Positions 54,600-63,891 of a stretch of DNA of 64,000 bases are shown one piece after another; positions within the stretch are counted from its first letter, which is position 1, and every line of letters starts with the position of its first letter. Below the pieces are notes generated by a model that saw only the letters and a list, made by a program, of their open reading frames with translations, searched no databases and was not told the origin of the DNA. A program made the position numbers and the translations under genes. Origin of the DNA: Microbulbifer aggregans. GTDB lineage: Bacteria > Pseudomonadota > Gammaproteobacteria > Pseudomonadales > Cellvibrionaceae. The stretch is taken from NCBI RefSeq assembly GCF_020524005.1, contig NZ_JAIVKK010000005.1, positions 303,644-367,643 of the forward strand, given 5' to 3'.

Positions 54600-57047
54600 T
54601 TACTTTAGCGCCTTGGCGATCCCCTGCACGGTTTCCGTCAATGCCTTGCTACGCTTTTTATCGTTCGACGTCTTTAGCTCCGCGGAAGACGCTAACACCA
54701 TCAATCGGTTCGCGAGCTGCGAATCTTTGCCACTTTCCTCCAGCAAGGACGCGGAGTTGGACAGGCCATCCGCTAATTCCATCAACACCGGTTCCGGCAA
54801 AGACCGGCTGCGCTGCAGCTGGTCGAGATAAGCCTTCGCTACCACCGGCTTGTCTGGCCAGGTAACAGGAAATTGCTGCTGCGGGTTAAACAGCTGGTTC
54901 TGGTCAGCAATTTCCGCCGCGCCAATTTCGTTGGCCGTCAGGTAGTCACTGGGCAACAACGACAGGACATCAATACCGCGAGAAATTTCGGTACCGTATA
55001 TTTTTCCGTTATACCAGTAAACAGACCAGTACCCCCCCAGAACCAGATGCTCTTCATCGATCGGACCGCGATCAAAAAAGGCGATTTCTACCGGGTTGGA
55101 GGAATCGGTAAAGTCGATCATCGAGATACCGCCCTGGTACCAGGCCTGGACAAAAATGTCGCGCCCGGGCACTGGAACAATGGAACCATTGTGTGCCACA
55201 CAGTTTTCTTTCTCGCTTTGGGGCGCGGACATTTTGTAATAGCTGGCAAACTCGAGCTTGCCATCCTTGATGTCGTAGATGGCATTTGCCCCCCAATCCA
55301 AGGGGTCATAGGCACGGCAACGCGGGCGTGCACCACCGCCCCACTCATCGGTAAAGATCACCTTGCTACCGTCGTTATTGAAAGTCGCGGAATGCCAGTA
55401 GGCAAACCCGCTATCGGTCACCACGTCGATACGTTTGGGGTTCAGTGGATCGGAGATATCGAACAGGATTCCATTACCCGAACAGGCACCCGCGGCAAGT
55501 TTGCGCGCAGGAAAAACCGTAATGTCATGGCACTGGTCAGTACGGTTGGTGTCCTGGGTTTCATCACCGTGATCACCGCCACGCCAGAGACCGGCCAGAG
55601 CACCGGTTTCAGGGTCGGCAAATACTGTCGGGCTACTGACAATACGTGATTTTGAGGGGTCTTTGACCGGGATTTCAATCACATCAATACGGAACAGCGC
55701 CGTGCGATTGTCACCAGGTATATCACCTATACATCCAGGCATCTCCTCTTCTTCACGTACCGAGGAAATACCGGAGTTGTACACGATGATTTTGCCATCC
55801 TTCCCGGGGCCCGACACCACCGAGTGAGTATGGGAACCGCGACAGGTCTGCACGGCACCAACTTGTAGTGGGCGTTTGAGATCGCTGATATCAAAAATCC
55901 GCAGACCGCGGAATCGTTCTGGACTGGCATCTTCTACAACACCCTGTAATCCGCAATCCAGGCGGCCCCGGGTCTGTTCAACCGACATGATCAGCAAGTT
56001 GCCAACAACCGAAACATCGCCCTGCCCACCCGGACAAACCACTGAACTGATTTGCTTCGGCAGGCCACTCTCCTGAAGCCGGTAAATATTGAAGCCATGA
56101 TAGCTACCAGCCACCATCACATCGTCAAAAAACGCGATATCAGTGTTGGCGAAGTCCATAAACGGCCAACGATCCCACTCCTTGCCCTCCTCTTCCGACT
56201 TTTCTTTTTCTTCAGTTTCTGCCGTAGCCTCGGCCTCTTCGTCGTTACCGGGCTTTTCTGGCGGGATCCCTACGATATTGTCCGGGTCAAAAAAGCCCGG
56301 CGGCTTTGGCAATATGCCTTCGTGTTTCAGGTTGAAAATAGCTTCCCCTGCATCGGTATAGCCAGCGGCGAGCCCCGTTCGAGGATCTTCCGATAAACCG
56401 GCCAGAAGCTTGCTCATCCGCTTGACCTCAGCTGACTGATCGTTGGTGATATCCGAGGTAAATTCAAAAAGTGCCGGATCGTAGGCTGAGCCAGGCCGTT
56501 TCTGCAGTTTTTCTACCATGGTCACCGCACCTTTATGGTGGGCAATCATCAGTTCAAGAAATAGCCTGTCGAAATCATTGGCCTTTACGGCCGCCAACTT
56601 CTTCATATCCTCCGGAGAGGCCATTCCTGCCATTTTGTGTGTTGTGTGCATGCTGTGGTGGTGCTCGGGTTCCGGTACCGATTCACCCCGCTCACGCAAC
56701 CATCCCTGCATAAAGTCGATTTCATCTTTCTGGGATACATCTATTCGCCCGGCGAGATCGACAATCTCGGGGTTGTTGGTGCGCTTACCCACCAATTTGG
56801 CCATTTGCAGTGCCTGGAAATGGTGCGGGATCATATCCTGCATAAAACGTACGTCATCGGGCGAATAATTAATAACTGCAATTTTTATCGCTTCTTCCGC
56901 ACTTAATTCCCGCACAGGTTGGCCCGGCGCACCGGGATGGACTATCGCTACAGCATCACCCTCAGCGATAGCAGCACCGCTGATCGCGCATGTGCTCACA
57001 GCACCGATTGCGATGATTCTACGGATACAACCTTTAATTTTTATCAT
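54600..57047 (-). CDS. DUF305 domain fused to LVIVD-repeat beta-propeller, exported
   Basis: The start at MIKIKGCIRRIIAIG (815 residues) is followed by a signal peptide. Residues ~55-215 form a DUF305 domain (DVRFMQDMIPHHFQALQMAK, HHHSMHTTHKMAG and LELMIAHHKGAVTMV), His-rich and possibly metal-binding. After a Glu-rich linker (DEEAEATAETEEKEKSEEEG), the rest is an LVIVD-like propeller (LRIFDISDLKRPLQVG, GILFDISDPLNPKRIDVV, ISMIDFTDSSNPVEIAFF). The fusion suggests an extracytoplasmic protein with a metal-linked role. The substrate is unknown. Confidence 0.85.
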   Translation of the reverse strand: MIKIKGCIRRIIAIGAVSTCAISGAAIAEGDAVAIVHPGAPGQPVRELSAEEAIKIAVINYSPDDVRFMQDMIPHHFQALQMAKLVGKRTNNPEIVDLAGRIDVSQKDEIDFMQGWLRERGESVPEPEHHHSMHTTHKMAGMASPEDMKKLAAVKANDFDRLFLELMIAHHKGAVTMVEKLQKRPGSAYDPALFEFTSDITNDQSAEVKRMSKLLAGLSEDPRTGLAAGYTDAGEAIFNLKHEGILPKPPGFFDPDNIVGIPPEKPGNDEEAEATAETEEKEKSEEEGKEWDRWPFMDFANTDIAFFDDVMVAGSYHGFNIYRLQESGLPKQISSVVCPGGQGDVSVVGNLLIMSVEQTRGRLDCGLQGVVEDASPERFRGLRIFDISDLKRPLQVGAVQTCRGSHTHSVVSGPGKDGKIIVYNSGISSVREEEEMPGCIGDIPGDNRTALFRIDVIEIPVKDPSKSRIVSSPTVFADPETGALAGLWRGGDHGDETQDTNRTDQCHDITVFPARKLAAGACSGNGILFDISDPLNPKRIDVVTDSGFAYWHSATFNNDGSKVIFTDEWGGGARPRCRAYDPLDWGANAIYDIKDGKLEFASYYKMSAPQSEKENCVAHNGSIVPVPGRDIFVQAWYQGGISMIDFTDSSNPVEIAFFDRGPIDEEHLVLGGYWSVYWYNGKIYGTEISRGIDVLSLLPSDYLTANEIGAAEIADQNQLFNPQQQFPVTWPDKPVVAKAYLDQLQRSRSLPEPVLMELADGLSNSASLLEESGKDSQLANRLMVLASSAELKTSNDKKRSKALTETVQGIAKALK

Positions 57048-57407
57048 TGAAGTCACTCCAAATTTGGGGACTTAAGCGTTGCGTATACGCCCGCTGCCAG
57101 TACTTGTTAAAAGTGCCTTTACGCACATCCTGAAGCACTTGTATGAAAAGGTTTGCCACTGTTGCGCAGCCAACCTCAGGTACAGAATCCAAGCGAATGC
57201 TTGATAGTCCAGAAAATCAGATATGGACAAGGAAGGAAAAAAAATGGGGTCAAGATGAACCCACATAGACAAATTTATACCGCCAGTTGCCCCTGTGTTC
57301 AATCTTTCAGGCAAATTCTGCACACACGGTACTTTGAAATGTAAGAAGCGGGGCAACCGGAAATGCGCGAACAGATTCCGGATTACCCCGCTAATGAAGT
57401 CGTCGCA
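57048..57407. other. Spacer with a GGGGTCAAGATGAAC motif, no supported gene
   Basis: The spacer between two minus-strand genes contains TGGGGTCAAGATGAACCCAC (57245), which resembles the GGGGTCAGAGT repeats at 27.9 kb in its first bases. A 94-codon minus-strand frame covers most of the spacer but is not recognisable as a protein. Confidence 0.45.
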
Positions 57408-58295
57408 TCAAGCCAATCGTTGATTAAACAACGTCAGCATTCTTGCCCAGGCACGTTCGGCCTGGTCGCGGTTGTAAGCCATGGAATCCGGTGGACACCA
57501 CCCGTGCATGGCGCCTTTATAAACCTCGATTTCCGCTTCAACGCCGGCATTGTCGAACGCCTGACGCAATTCGGTTTTTGCTTCGGGCTGCCGCTCGTCG
57601 TCATTTTCCGCGATCGCCACCAGGAAGCCGGCCTGGATTTTCGGTACCAGACGATGCGGACTATCCGGTTTATCCGTAACCAGGCCGCCCCCATGAAAAG
57701 ATGCACCGGCACCGATACGTTCAGGCATATCCGCAGCAAGCCGGAATGTATAAGAGCCCGTCATGCAATACCCCATGGTGCCGGCTTTTTTATCACTATC
57801 TACCGCCTGCTGCGAATCCAGAAAGCGGATAAAGGCACGCCCATCGGTTACACACGTTTCCGGCGAGAGTGTGCCGGCCAGCTCACGAGCCTTGGGCCAG
57901 ATCTGCTCACGCAGCGAGGCATCAATGACCGGAGCCGAATCGGGCACCAACTGCCCTTTCATAGTTCGATAGTAGGGATTCACCACGAGAACGGCGTAAC
58001 CGGACTGCGCGAGGCGCTTGCCCATCTGCCGGAATGCGGGACGCATTCCAAAGATATCAGGCCACAAAACCACTGCGGGATATTGCCCCTTGGCCGGATG
58101 CACGAAGTAGCAATCCGCCTCACCGTCGGGCGTTGTTACCAACACATTGCTTTCGACAACGTCTTCGGCCAACGCGGCTATCGGTAGCGTCATTGCGAGC
58201 GCGGCACTGATGCCCACCCTGCCGAAATCGCGGCGATTTATACCTTTTTGAAGAAAGTAAGCTTCCGCATCTTTACTGCTCTGCTCATCACACAC
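57408..58295 (-). CDS. Dienelactone hydrolase family protein, Tat-exported
   Basis: This 295-residue protein has a twin-arginine signal (INRRDFGRVG near residue 21) and hydrophobic segment ending ALAED, so it is folded before export. It contains VVLWPDIFGMRP, the nucleophile Cys in GTMGYCMTGSYTF (GYCMTG as in DLH) and a late His in AMHGWCPPD. Length and pattern match the DLH family. The substrate is unknown. Confidence 0.93.
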   Translation of the reverse strand: MCDEQSSKDAEAYFLQKGINRRDFGRVGISAALAMTLPIAALAEDVVESNVLVTTPDGEADCYFVHPAKGQYPAVVLWPDIFGMRPAFRQMGKRLAQSGYAVLVVNPYYRTMKGQLVPDSAPVIDASLREQIWPKARELAGTLSPETCVTDGRAFIRFLDSQQAVDSDKKAGTMGYCMTGSYTFRLAADMPERIGAGASFHGGGLVTDKPDSPHRLVPKIQAGFLVAIAENDDERQPEAKTELRQAFDNAGVEAEIEVYKGAMHGWCPPDSMAYNRDQAERAWARMLTLFNQRLA

Positions 58296-58394
58296 GATTT
58301 ACGCCTCCTGAATAGTACAATTGAATACTCGGCCAGCGCAGGTTTCTACACTAAAGCCAATGGATCGACCTTAAAGCATTTAATAACACAGTGG

Positions 58395-59063
58395 TCAGCC
58401 AACCGAGTATGCCAGTATCTGGCTGATTTCATTCAGGCTACGGCGGGATTGCGCCTGCCAGAGTTCCACCACTTCCTGTAATACAGCCCAATCTCGTTTG
58501 GATGAAGGTGTCTTTTGCACCACGCCTTCCCGGATTAACCCACGCACCATGTCATTGGAGAATATCAGTGTATCCACGCCCATCCGGCGCAGAAACACCT
58601 GTAAAGTCCTAATCCCCAGGCGATCCCCGCCTTTTTGCAGTGTCCGCAGGTTTTCCGCGTAGTTGGCTGTGTTCCACCCGGCAAAGTAATTGCCGAGTCC
58701 ATCATGATCATTGGACAGCTGCCAGAAAAAGTCGCCGTTGCGCTGGATAGACCTGGTCTTCTTCCAGTGGCTGATCATTCCATCCTGTTTAAGGATGGTT
58801 TCGAGTGCTTCATCTGAAAGCATACGACAGTAGCCGAGGTCAAAGCCGTGAAAGATTTCCTCGATCCGGGGCCACTTCCCATCCACGACCTTCCAGTTGA
58901 AACCCGCCTGGAATACCGCTTTGGAGGCCTGGGACAACCAGGCAGAATTTTCTATTGCACGCAGTTCTTTGGCTTTTTTCGGAAGTGTGAGTTGTTTCTT
59001 CAGCCCGGCAAGGCCGCCAAAACGTTCGATAACCGGCTCAGTGATGTCGTCGAAACTGCGCAT
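58395..59063 (-). CDS. DNA-3-methyladenine glycosylase I family protein
   Basis: This 222-residue helical protein contains WLSQASKAVFQAGFNWKVV and MISHWKKTRSIQRNGDFFW, features of the Tag-like (PF03352) superfamily. It is a paralogue or relative of TagA rather than the E. coli enzyme itself; the zinc-binding Cys residues of Tag are not obvious. It would excise alkylated bases. The next minus-strand gene upstream is a MaoC-like protein, 58 bases away. Confidence 0.88.
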   Translation of the reverse strand: MRSFDDITEPVIERFGGLAGLKKQLTLPKKAKELRAIENSAWLSQASKAVFQAGFNWKVVDGKWPRIEEIFHGFDLGYCRMLSDEALETILKQDGMISHWKKTRSIQRNGDFFWQLSNDHDGLGNYFAGWNTANYAENLRTLQKGGDRLGIRTLQVFLRRMGVDTLIFSNDMVRGLIREGVVQKTPSSKRDWAVLQEVVELWQAQSRRSLNEISQILAYSVG

Positions 59064-59121
59064 GACGGCCCTCAGTTTGCATTGTTGTCATTGGATATCG
59101 CCTGCCGAAAATTCCGGCTCA

Positions 59122-60042
59122 TTACAGGGCAGATACTTGCCCGCTCAGGTATAGCTTTTGCTCATTCGTTTTGCTGACTGCGAATTTAATCAATCCTTCG
59201 TCTGCAGAATATTCAAATTGCACCTGAGCAGGCAGGTATACGGGCTGTCGAAAGTTTATACATACCCGAAAGCCCTGATCAAACGGTGGCATACTCAGGG
59301 TCTGTTCCAACTCCGCCAGACAACGGGCTTTGGTCCACATGCCATGGGCTATCGCCCGGGGGAAACCAAACAGTTTGGCCGTGAGGGCATACAGGTGGAT
59401 AGGGTTACTGTCACCGGAAACACGCGCGTACCGACGACCGGTATCGCCCGGCACTGTCCAGGGTGATACGGCATCCGCAACCAGTGGTTCTTCAATCGCC
59501 CGTTCAGGGCGGCGCGCCTTGGTGCGCGCGCGCTGGTCCCGGCTTAAAAGCGTAGAAATACATTCCCAGACCAGTATGCCCCCGACGCTGACCCGGGTAA
59601 CCATTTCGAACTCGAAGCCGCGACGTACCGGTCTCGCACCGCTCAGGGTACATTCAAAATCGAGCGCATCGCCCGGCTTGATAACGCGATATTGGATAAT
59701 CTCGTTGGCAACATGCACCACGCCCAGAACACTGCACGGGAAAGCCTCTGAAACGAGAAGCCTCAGGTGTAGGGGGACCGCCAACACAAATGGGTAGGTC
59801 GGCGGTATATGATCCTCATTGCCAAAACCGCAAATACGGCGATATGCCTGCAACCGCTTATTATCAATACGCTGGCCTTTCAGGCTGATACTACCCAACA
59901 CCTGCATGTCTTCCGGCACCGGCCCTCGCCCCCTCGCCATTAGTGCACGCAGGTACAGGGTACTCATACGCGGGGCGGTCTCTAACTGGATCGTATTCAC
60001 TTCATTTTTCCCAAAATCTTCAGGGACATATACCTGTGCCAT
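59122..60042 (-). CDS. MaoC-like dehydratase (hot-dog fold)
   Basis: This 306-residue protein consists of two hot-dog halves. The C-terminal half has the R-hydratase motif in RRYARVSGDSNPIHLYAL (Asp and His catalytic), with AIAHGMWTKARCLAELEQ after it, as in MaoC and FAS-type acyl dehydratases. It likely hydrates trans-2-enoyl-thioesters. The N-terminal half lacks the motif and would be a structural partner. An internal Met (residue 26) could be an alternative start. Confidence 0.9.
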   Translation of the reverse strand: MAQVYVPEDFGKNEVNTIQLETAPRMSTLYLRALMARGRGPVPEDMQVLGSISLKGQRIDNKRLQAYRRICGFGNEDHIPPTYPFVLAVPLHLRLLVSEAFPCSVLGVVHVANEIIQYRVIKPGDALDFECTLSGARPVRRGFEFEMVTRVSVGGILVWECISTLLSRDQRARTKARRPERAIEEPLVADAVSPWTVPGDTGRRYARVSGDSNPIHLYALTAKLFGFPRAIAHGMWTKARCLAELEQTLSMPPFDQGFRVCINFRQPVYLPAQVQFEYSADEGLIKFAVSKTNEQKLYLSGQVSAL

Positions 60043-60072
60043 TTCCAGCCCAGCGCATTCAGAGGTTGATCA

Positions 60073-61449
60073 CTATACCAATATCAGGCGACAGGTAACC
60101 GCGATAATGAGGGACGCCAGTACGCTCAACACTACGCCCTCCCTGGCCATATCCTGGATACTGATTTTTCCGGTGCCATAGGCAATCGCATTGGGGGCCG
60201 TCGCCACCGGCAGCATGAATGCGCAACTCGCACACATTGCGGCCGGAATCATCAGTACCATGGGATCAAACCCCGCAGAAGTCGCCGCTACAGCCAGAAT
60301 CGGCATCAACAGCGTAGCGGTTGCGGTATTGCTGGTAATTTCAGTCAGGAAGGTAACCGACAGGCATAGAACCAGTAACATCAGCCAGAGCGGCATCGTC
60401 GTCAGGAAAGACAACCCCTCGCCCATCATGTCGCTCAAACCGGAAGCCACAAATCCCTTGGCAATGGCGATACCGCCAGCAAACAGCAGCAACATCCCCC
60501 AGGGAATACTCTCCGCAGCCGACCAGTCGAGCAGCCTGCCTCCTTTACCATTCGGTACCAGAAACATCAGCACGACCGCACCGATCGCCACTGTACTATC
60601 GCCGGCGCCCTCTACCCCCAGCCAGTGACTCCAGCCGCCGAATGGCTCATTGCGGGTCACCCAGAATAAAATCGCGATGGCGAACACCACCAGTGTCCTG
60701 ACCTCTTCCGGCCGCCACTCTCCAACCCGGGGGCGTTCGATTGGTTTTTCCAGCCGGACACTGCGCGTCAGCCAAAGCGCCATAACCGGCAGGGTTACCA
60801 GCACAACCGGCAACCCGACTTTCATCCAGCTCAAAAAGCTGAACTCCGTTCCGGTTACTTCCTCATAGATGCCCATGAATATCACGTTGGGAGGCGTGCC
60901 CAGCGGGCTACCCACACCTCCCAGGCTGGCCGCATACGCAATCCCCAGAATAAGTGCGATCGTCAGGCGCTGGTTGTTCGCGTGGGAGAGGATTGCCAGG
61001 GCGATCGGAAGCATCATCAATGTGGTCGCTGTATTGGAGATCCACATAGAGAGCAACCCGGAGGCGAGCATAAAGCCCAGCACCAGACGGCGACCACTGG
61101 TGACTCCGACCACTTTAAGCATGTACAGGGCGAGGCGCTCATGGGCGCCGCTTTTCTCCAGTGCTTTGGAGAGCATGAACGCGCCCATAAGTAGCAGAAT
61201 CACATGGCTACCCAGTGACGATGCCACCAACTTGTGATCGGCGACGCCAAATAACGGCAGCAGAACAAATGGAACCAGTGAGGTCGCCGGGATCGGCAAA
61301 GCCTCAGTAATCCACCAGACGACCGTCAGCAGCGTGATGGCCGCGGTTACCGCTGGCAAGTAGGGAACCCCCAACCAGGACAATAAATAGTAGAAAGCCA
61401 GGGCCAGCAGAGGCCCCAAAACCATAAAGTGCTGCCGCGTCACGGTCAT
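60073..61449 (-). CDS. SLC13/DASS family permease
   Basis: This 458-residue inner-membrane transporter has ~11 hydrophobic segments. The two SNT signatures of divalent-anion:sodium symporters are seen in LLSMWISNTATTLMML and TFLTEITSNTATATLLM. The start is MTVTRQHFMVLG with GGGGAAAAG upstream; a TTG five codons earlier is possible. It probably imports dicarboxylates or sulfate. It is divergent from the NhaC gene. Confidence 0.93.
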   Translation of the reverse strand: MTVTRQHFMVLGPLLALAFYYLLSWLGVPYLPAVTAAITLLTVVWWITEALPIPATSLVPFVLLPLFGVADHKLVASSLGSHVILLLMGAFMLSKALEKSGAHERLALYMLKVVGVTSGRRLVLGFMLASGLLSMWISNTATTLMMLPIALAILSHANNQRLTIALILGIAYAASLGGVGSPLGTPPNVIFMGIYEEVTGTEFSFLSWMKVGLPVVLVTLPVMALWLTRSVRLEKPIERPRVGEWRPEEVRTLVVFAIAILFWVTRNEPFGGWSHWLGVEGAGDSTVAIGAVVLMFLVPNGKGGRLLDWSAAESIPWGMLLLFAGGIAIAKGFVASGLSDMMGEGLSFLTTMPLWLMLLVLCLSVTFLTEITSNTATATLLMPILAVAATSAGFDPMVLMIPAAMCASCAFMLPVATAPNAIAYGTGKISIQDMAREGVVLSVLASLIIAVTCRLILV

Positions 61450-61663
61450 TATTCTTTTCCCCAAGGCGATGACGGGTTAAGGCGCGCGAATCGCTAATTT
61501 GACCATAATTCCGTCACAAGGCTCCAGTATTCCTGAAATGTCATCCCTCACGATTCCTGCCCGGGCGATCTATCTTTATCACAAATCGATCATTGATTGC
61601 TTCTGCTGCGGACTCTTACAATCCGCGCCCTTTATGTAAGCACACGACTATCAAGCGGTACCT

Positions 61664-63022
61664 ATGTCCAGAGCCAACCCCCTTGCACTCCTGCCTCTCG
61701 CCCTTTTCCTCCTGCTATTTCTCGGTGCGGGGCTCTGGTACCAGTCGGAAGGCACCGACATGGCGTTTTATCAGGTGCCCGCTCCCGTTGCCATCTTGCC
61801 GGCCATAGCTCTGGCAATACTGCTGGCCAAGGGAAGCCTGAACGAAAGAATCGACACTTTTGTACGCGGCGTCGGCGACTCCACGATTATTACGATGGTG
61901 CTGATCTACCTGCTCGCGGGCGCTTTCGCTAGTGTGGCCAAGGCGGTTGGCGGCGTAGATGCGACGGTAAGCCTGGGCCTGAACCTGATTCCTCCGTCTC
62001 TGGTACTACCCGGGCTTTTCCTGATTACGGCATTTATAGCCACGGCTATGGGTACCTCCATGGGTACTGTGGCAGCTATCGCTCCTATTGCGGTGGGGAT
62101 TACAGATGCAACAGACATTCCGCTGCTAATCAGCGTTGGCACAGTGGTCGGTGGAGCCATGTTTGGCGACAACCTGTCGATCATCTCTGATACCACCATT
62201 GCCGCCACGCGGACCCAAGGCGTGGCAATGCGCGACAAGTTCCGTATGAACCTTATGATTGCCCTGCCAGCGGCTTTGATCGCCATCGCGTGGCTCTATT
62301 TCCAGAGCGCAGGACTGTCTGTCGGGGAGAACGTCGGCACCCAGACAGAAGACTACGGTATCGCGCCTGTCCTTCCATATATTGCGGTACTGGTCCTGGC
62401 AATCAGCGGGGTAAATGTCTTCCTCGTCCTGTTCGCCGGCATCCTGCTTGCCGGCGCCGTAGGCCTGGGGCTGCAGGAAAGCTACGGTATCGCGCAACTG
62501 GCTCAGGACATCTTCGAAGGCTACAAGGGGATGCAGGAGATCTTTATCCTGTCGCTCATGATTGGCGGGCTGGGTGCCATGATGCGTACCGAAGGCGGGC
62601 TGAATTGGCTCGCTCAGTTTATCGAGCGGATCAGCAGGCACAAGCCTGTGCACGCTGCTGGCTCTTCCCGGGTACGCGCCGGTGAGTTGAGCATCAGCGC
62701 GACAGTTGCGATAACCAATGTCTGTACCGCGAACAACACCGTGGCCATTCTGTTAAGTGGGTCATTGGCGAAAGATATCGCTACCCGCTATAGCGTGGAC
62801 CCACGCCGCAGTGCCAGCCTGCTCGACATTTATTCCTGTGTTGTACAGGGGCTCCTTCCCTATGGAGCGCAGATACTGCTGGCCTCATCGCTGGCGAAAG
62901 TGTCGCCCTTGTCGCTGGCGGGTAGTATCCAGTACTGCTGGCTTTTGGGGCTCATTGCGATGGTTTCGATTTTGTTTGGGGTTTTCAGGCCGAAGGTGAA
63001 AGACAACCCAACTGCTGCTTAA
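61664..63022 (+). CDS. NhaC family sodium/proton antiporter
   Basis: This 452-residue inner-membrane antiporter has ~11 transmembrane segments. The family region FIATAMGTSMGTVAAIAPIA and GGAMFGDNLSIISDTTIAAT (with the Asp and Ser/Thr used for ion transfer) is visible, as is TNVCTANNTVAILLSG. It exports Na+ in exchange for protons or acts as a malate-lactate-type exchanger in some relatives. It is divergent from the SLC13 permease and single. Confidence 0.93.
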   Translation: MSRANPLALLPLALFLLLFLGAGLWYQSEGTDMAFYQVPAPVAILPAIALAILLAKGSLNERIDTFVRGVGDSTIITMVLIYLLAGAFASVAKAVGGVDATVSLGLNLIPPSLVLPGLFLITAFIATAMGTSMGTVAAIAPIAVGITDATDIPLLISVGTVVGGAMFGDNLSIISDTTIAATRTQGVAMRDKFRMNLMIALPAALIAIAWLYFQSAGLSVGENVGTQTEDYGIAPVLPYIAVLVLAISGVNVFLVLFAGILLAGAVGLGLQESYGIAQLAQDIFEGYKGMQEIFILSLMIGGLGAMMRTEGGLNWLAQFIERISRHKPVHAAGSSRVRAGELSISATVAITNVCTANNTVAILLSGSLAKDIATRYSVDPRRSASLLDIYSCVVQGLLPYGAQILLASSLAKVSPLSLAGSIQYCWLLGLIAMVSILFGVFRPKVKDNPTAA

Positions 63023-63274
63023 TTTGCCATAGAAGAGCATGCTTGGCGGGATCTGTCAGGCATGTTTGGGTGCTACGTGGTGCTCCGCTTTGCAAGGCAG
63101 TCCATTGCTCTCGCTCCCGCTTACAACCCGTCAGTTATACCCTTCTCTTATCCTTTCTGTTAACCCGTTTAGTGTTATTCAGGGCTCAATCTCCATTTCC
63201 GCAACCTCGCTATTTAAGTGAGCATGCGGCGTATACGTAAGATAGACGCGAAGTATCTTAGTGGATTGTGTTAG

Positions 63275-63600
63275 GTAGGAGCCTGCTTGCAGGCGAGCAG
63301 CTTGGTTAGTTCGGCAATAGGTCTGTGGATAGTGTTTGAAGATAAGAACGAAATAGAGTCTACGGGCGTGTGTTCGATCGGGTCTAGAGATTAGCCTTCG
63401 GGATTAGTGCACCGGATCTGGATTGATGTGTAGGAGCCTGCTTGCAGGCGAGCACTCTGGCTAGCTAGGTGATCGAATGTTTGTGAGTGTGAATAAGTAA
63501 CTTGGGCGTTTTGTTGTGGGTGGGGTTGTGGATAGTGTTTGGAGGAGAGCGCTAAATATAGCGCACGGGCGTGTGTTCGATCGGGCCTGGTGCTATGGGG
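63275..63600. repeat. Duplicated REP-containing spacer unit
   Basis: Two REP copies (63275-63296 and 63430-63451, GTAGGAGCCTGCTTGCAGGC) are each followed by the same blocks: GTGGATAGTGTTTG (63325 and 63528) and ACGGGCGTGTGTTCGATCGG (63362 and 63565). The duplicate blocks are spaced differently, so the second unit has an insert of about 45 bases. Confidence 0.75.
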
Positions 63601-63687
63601 CAAGAACGATGACCTACAGTGGGTGGCGAGCGGTGCTCGCCATCGCGTTGCGCTGCGAGGTAGTAAGAGGATTTCATCGTATCCCAA

Positions 63688-63723
63688 ATAAAAAAAGGCC
63701 ACCCGTTTGGGTGGCCTTTTCTT
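63688..63723. terminator. Rho-independent terminator
   Basis: The stem AAGGCCACCC/GGGTGGCCTT with GTTT loop lies between A-run and T-run. The following 63.7-63.8 kb region has more hairpins and leads to 5S. Confidence 0.85.
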
Positions 63724-63737
63724 TTATTTAGATGCCT

Positions 63738-63830
63738 GACAAACGGCTTTGCCGTTTGGACTGCCGTAGGCAGCCCGAAGGGTGAGAGCCTGTGGCTCGA
63801 ATCACCATGACCGTACCGCGCAGCGGTAGG
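63738..63830. other. Cluster of short hairpins downstream of the rRNA operon
   Basis: CAAACGGC/GCCGTTTG, CTGCC/GGCAG, GAGCC/GGCTC and ACCG/CGGT-type stems follow in series. No tRNA cloverleaf can be built. They may affect processing or termination at the rRNA operon end. Confidence 0.5.
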
Positions 63831-63850
63831 TCATCGGCAGGTTGCCATGA

Positions 63851-63884
63851 AAAAAGCCCTGACCGCGAAGCGATCAGGGCTTTT
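63851..63884. terminator. Terminator directly after 5S rRNA
   Basis: AAAAGCCCTGA pairs with TCAGGGCTTTT around CCGCGAAGCGA, eight bases beyond the 5S 3' end on the minus strand, with A/T runs on both sides. Confidence 0.85.
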
Positions 63885-63891
63885 GGAATAA

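Noticed and set aside
57072..57356. 94-codon minus-strand frame
   Set aside because: It covers a spacer with a repeat-like motif, and the translation is not recognisable as a protein.
63275..63451. CRISPR array from repeated GTAGGAGC units
   Set aside because: Only two units with long unequal spacers and internal palindromes typical of REP; no cas genes.
63738..63830. Possible tRNA downstream of 5S
   Set aside because: The stems do not form a cloverleaf and there is no TTCGANNC-type arm in the right place with an acceptor stem.
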